Of a stretch of 64,000 nucleotides of DNA, positions 61,953 through 64,000 are shown piece after piece. The first letter of the stretch is position 1; each line of letters begins with the position of its first letter. The translations under genes were made by a program, and so were the position numbers. This DNA is from Planctomycetaceae bacterium (GTDB lineage Bacteria; Planctomycetota; Planctomycetia; Pirellulales; Pirellulaceae), in assembly GCA_020638995.1 (NCBI GenBank), contig JACKHM010000001.1:3472001-3536000 (forward strand), read 5' to 3'. The notes beneath the pieces were generated by a model, which searched no databases, had not been told where the DNA came from, and worked only from the letters and a program-made list of their open reading frames with translations.

Positions 61953-62258
61953 ATGTCGTCCGGCGATCTTAACTCGAGCCAAGCCGCGCAGCGTTTGGGA
62001 ATCGCCGTCTCCACGTTTTATGAGTGGCTTAGCCAATCCGACGCCGGAGAATTTGTCATTCGTGGGCAAGCGATAACGATTCGCTATCTCCAAGGAGGAC
62101 GTCGCGGTCAAGGTCGCATTCGAATCGACGAATCCGAGATCGATCGGTTGAAAGAAGCCATGCGAGTATTTCCGCAGCCTCAGCCTAGACGACGCCCACC
62201 CGTTCAACTGCGAGATTTCCCCGGCATCACCGTGCAGTTGGGGCGGCCCGACGACTGA
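61953..62258 (+). CDS. Excisionase-like HTH DNA-binding protein
   Basis: This 101-aa protein begins SSGDLNSSQAAQRLGIAVSTFYEWLSQ, a helix-turn-helix of the MerR/excisionase (HTH_17) kind, and continues with a strand pair (FVIRGQAITIRYLQGG) and GRIRIDESEIDRLKEAM, the usual end of such domains. A TTG six bases earlier is the alternative start. Proteins of this type regulate or assist site-specific recombination. With the serine recombinase 2 kb away on the other strand it could be its regulator or directionality factor. Confidence 0.78.
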   Translation: MSSGDLNSSQAAQRLGIAVSTFYEWLSQSDAGEFVIRGQAITIRYLQGGRRGQGRIRIDESEIDRLKEAMRVFPQPQPRRRPPVQLRDFPGITVQLGRPDD

Positions 62259-62586
62259 CTTCCGGGAGAACAAAAGAGAGCTTCGCGATAGCAACCTACG
62301 CCGCTCGCGCTCCAAGGACACGCCCACCTGATCGTGCACCAACGCATTCAGAACACTGCGACGGAGTTGCCGACTGTGCCAGTAATCGTTCGTTTAGTGC
62401 AACAGTTCAGAAGCGACGAGTTTCCGACACCGAAGGGAGTTGTGGTCCGGAATTGCGCCGTGCGCCAGCTTGGCCTGAGTGGTTTCCTGGAACGATGATC
62501 CGACCAGACGTAGTGCGCGCGACAGATTTCGATTTCCTGTGGATCTCGTGGTGCCGATTTGGCGGCGAAACCGTAGAATTAGGCTT
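62259..62586. other. Gap between HTH gene and CPBP protease gene
   Basis: About 330 bases between convergent genes. Frames on the minus strand (61929-62342 and 62394-62600) overlap other genes and lack a ribosome site. Nothing recognisable. Confidence 0.4.
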
Positions 62587-63612
62587 TCAAACGGCCACAC
62601 TCCGACGTGCGACTTGCCGAACTATCGGCTCCTGTAATCTCGCCAGCATCCTGCATCCCAGGACGAAGCTGAGTATCCCAATGCCAAAGAAGAAGATGTT
62701 CGCAATCGATTGCGTGGTGTCGGATATGGCTTTGAACTTTGCGAGCAACTGCCACGATATGAGTCCGCCGTTGACGAACGCATGCGAAATGATAGTCGGA
62801 ACAATTGTGCCGGTTCGCCATGCGACAACTCCAAACCATATTCCCAGCGGAATCACCGCGACGATTTGGTACGGCGCACCGTGAACCAGACTGAACATCA
62901 GCGTCGTAACGCCAATTGCCCACATTGGGTGCCAGCGTTCAAGCAGCCGGCGCTGAACATAACCGCGAAAGAGCATCTCCTCAAAAAAGCCTGGCAGCAA
63001 GGCAGTCGTCACAACAAAGACGAATCCCGATGTTGGCGTCAGAAGCCCGAAGAAACGCAGAGTCCCTTCGTCGGGAGGAAATGTCCTTGCCGCCAATTCC
63101 GCGAGTCCCAATCCGACGGTCATCGGCAAGGCCGATGCCAATGCCACGACCAATGAAACCAAAATGAGCTTTCTTCCGGGGACCAAGCCGAGCCGAGTTC
63201 GCCACGATTCCGACGAACGCACTGCCGCAAACAATGCGGGCACTACCAGCCCTACTTGACCGCCGATGAACAACGCCAAACCTCCTCCCGGTGACGTGAG
63301 CCAATCGGTGATCTGAGGATGAAGTTGCGACTTGTCGACTCCATGTGACAAGAGGACTGCTGCGGCAGCCCCTGCGATGATCGCCTGAAACGCCAACGCA
63401 AGTACAAGTCCCAGGAGCGGGACGACAAACGCTGTCCAGATGCGCCGTCGTCCTTTGGAACGTGGCATGATGTTTATGGCAGTTTGAGCGGACAATTCGG
63501 GCTCGTCGGAGCAGGGTTGCCTTGTACTCACGTAGTCGTTGTGCATTTGAGTTGTCCCACTCGTCGTGCTTGAGTCGTCTCCTTCCCGGCTGCGTCGAGT
63601 TCTTGGCTTCAC
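62587..63612 (-). CDS. CPBP/CAAX-type intramembrane protease
   Basis: This membrane protein has about eight hydrophobic helices (first at FVVPLLGLVLALAF, later GLALFIGGQVGLVV and LILVSLVVALASAL). The CPBP motifs are present: FFEEMLFRGY with the double glutamate and arginine, FSLVHG with its histidine, and SHAFVN with His and Asn. These form the catalytic site of the Rce1/CPBP family, which cleaves within the membrane or, in bacteria, often supports bacteriocin self-immunity. The start is uncertain: GTG 63612 overlaps the hydrolase stop by GTGA, which I prefer; ATG 63546 or 63468 would shorten a charged ~50-aa lead. The hydrolase gene upstream is probably in the same operon. Confidence 0.85.
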   Translation of the reverse strand: MKPRTRRSREGDDSSTTSGTTQMHNDYVSTRQPCSDEPELSAQTAINIMPRSKGRRRIWTAFVVPLLGLVLALAFQAIIAGAAAAVLLSHGVDKSQLHPQITDWLTSPGGGLALFIGGQVGLVVPALFAAVRSSESWRTRLGLVPGRKLILVSLVVALASALPMTVGLGLAELAARTFPPDEGTLRFFGLLTPTSGFVFVVTTALLPGFFEEMLFRGYVQRRLLERWHPMWAIGVTTLMFSLVHGAPYQIVAVIPLGIWFGVVAWRTGTIVPTIISHAFVNGGLISWQLLAKFKAISDTTQSIANIFFFGIGILSFVLGCRMLARLQEPIVRQVARRSVAV

Positions 63613-64000
63613 CGCGTTTGCTCGAGCCACTCGATTCCTTGTTTCATCTTGCCGTAGGGGTCATCGTGCCATCCGTGCCCCCCGTCGTACGTTTTCAACT
63701 TCACGCGCGCGCCGTGTTCTCTCAGTAATTGCTCGGCGCTGCGTGCCTGGCTGATGTTGATGAAGTCGTGTGGCGAATGCAAAATGAAATAACATTGGTT
63801 TTTGGCAGCGTCGAGTGATGGGAGTTGCGCCGGCTGGAATACGGACATCGCGACGAGCGAGCCTTTGATTTGTGTATTTGGCCGGAGTGAAGCCGCATAG
63901 GCCGCCGGGCCGCTTGACGACCAGGAGAGCGTAAAGATGAAGCGGTCATCGAGTGGATACACGTCCCGGACGTCGGAGATCACCGCGTGCAGGAATTCCT
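63609..64000 (-). CDS. Alpha/beta hydrolase, C-terminal part (5' end outside window)
   Basis: The frame is open to the right edge. LSWSSSGPAAYA resembles a nucleophile elbow (G/S-x-S-x-G) of esterases and dienelactone-hydrolase-like proteins. CYFILHSPHDFINISQA provides the acid region and TYDGGHGWHDDP the catalytic histidine near the C terminus, ending WLEQTR. 130 residues are visible. It is a predicted ester or peptide hydrolase; the substrate is unknown. It overlaps the downstream CPBP protease gene by four bases. Confidence 0.78.
   Translation of the reverse strand, partial: EFLHAVISDVRDVYPLDDRFIFTLSWSSSGPAAYAASLRPNTQIKGSLVAMSVFQPAQLPSLDAAKNQCYFILHSPHDFINISQARSAEQLLREHGARVKLKTYDGGHGWHDDPYGKMKQGIEWLEQTR

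Overview
This window looks like chromosomal DNA of a planctomycete, most likely of the Pirellulales type. The evidence is gene content: large exported proteins that begin with a basic stretch plus an LE(P/F)R-like motif, a dockerin-tailed giant protein, a planctomycete-style transmembrane Ser/Thr kinase paired with a CHAT protease, an ECF sigma factor, a BBP7/Lpg1974-like outer-membrane protein and an accessory SecA. Gene density is moderate and many genes sit in translationally coupled (ATGA/GTGA/TAATG) minus-strand operons. No rRNA, tRNA or CRISPR array was recognised.

Region 1 (1-363): the 3' end of a CHAT-domain protease. Region 2 (696-20097): a 19-kb island devoted to DNA end processing. 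From its 5' end on the minus strand it carries a membrane-anchored TerB-N/TerB protein, a BrxD-like (DUF2791) ATPase, an Lhr-like SF2 helicase, an SbcD-like nuclease, an SbcC-like SMC ATPase without a visible zinc hook, and an AddB/AddA-like helicase-nuclease pair. One divergent gene (7204-9831, plus strand) encodes an AAA_13/RloC-like ATPase with a CxxC motif and a possible HEPN RNase tail. No BREX methylase or PglZ gene is present. The set resembles the Ter-linked DNA-processing modules proposed by comparative genomics and is a good candidate for an anti-phage or DNA-stress system.

Region 3 (20098-31459): IS66 debris, then a kinase-CHAT pair whose genes overlap by 4 bp (TPR-CHAT protease behind a transmembrane kinase), next to a right-handed beta-helix/DUF11 surface protein. 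Region 4 (31834-48283): cell-envelope genes, namely a BBP7-like barrel, a degenerate IS1182-type element inserted exactly at the barrel gene's stop codon (CTAG target duplication), a 1778-aa dockerin protein, a kinase-N-terminal-like orphan convergent with an ECF sigma gene, two small exported proteins, an accessory SecA, and a surface protein with five almost identical 336-bp repeats. A decayed slipin gene follows.

Region 5 (49238-57465): a long minus-strand operon for a bacterial ubiquitin-like pathway. It contains a beta-grasp Ubl (73 aa), an E2-like protein fused to a Cys-rich RING/treble-clef-like tail, a JAMM/JAB peptidase, and an E1/ThiF-like enzyme. They are co-directional with an AAA+ ATPase, a TOPRIM-like protein, DUF1257, DUF2997, a lipoprotein and several small unknowns. 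Region 6 (57788-62258): a large serine recombinase with duplicated C-terminal HTH units, a 61-aa protein, an unknown 226-aa protein and an excisionase-like HTH protein, which suggests that this part is or was mobile. Region 7 (62587-64000): a CPBP/CAAX-like membrane protease coupled to a truncated alpha/beta hydrolase.

All functional calls are from reading the sequence; no database search was run.
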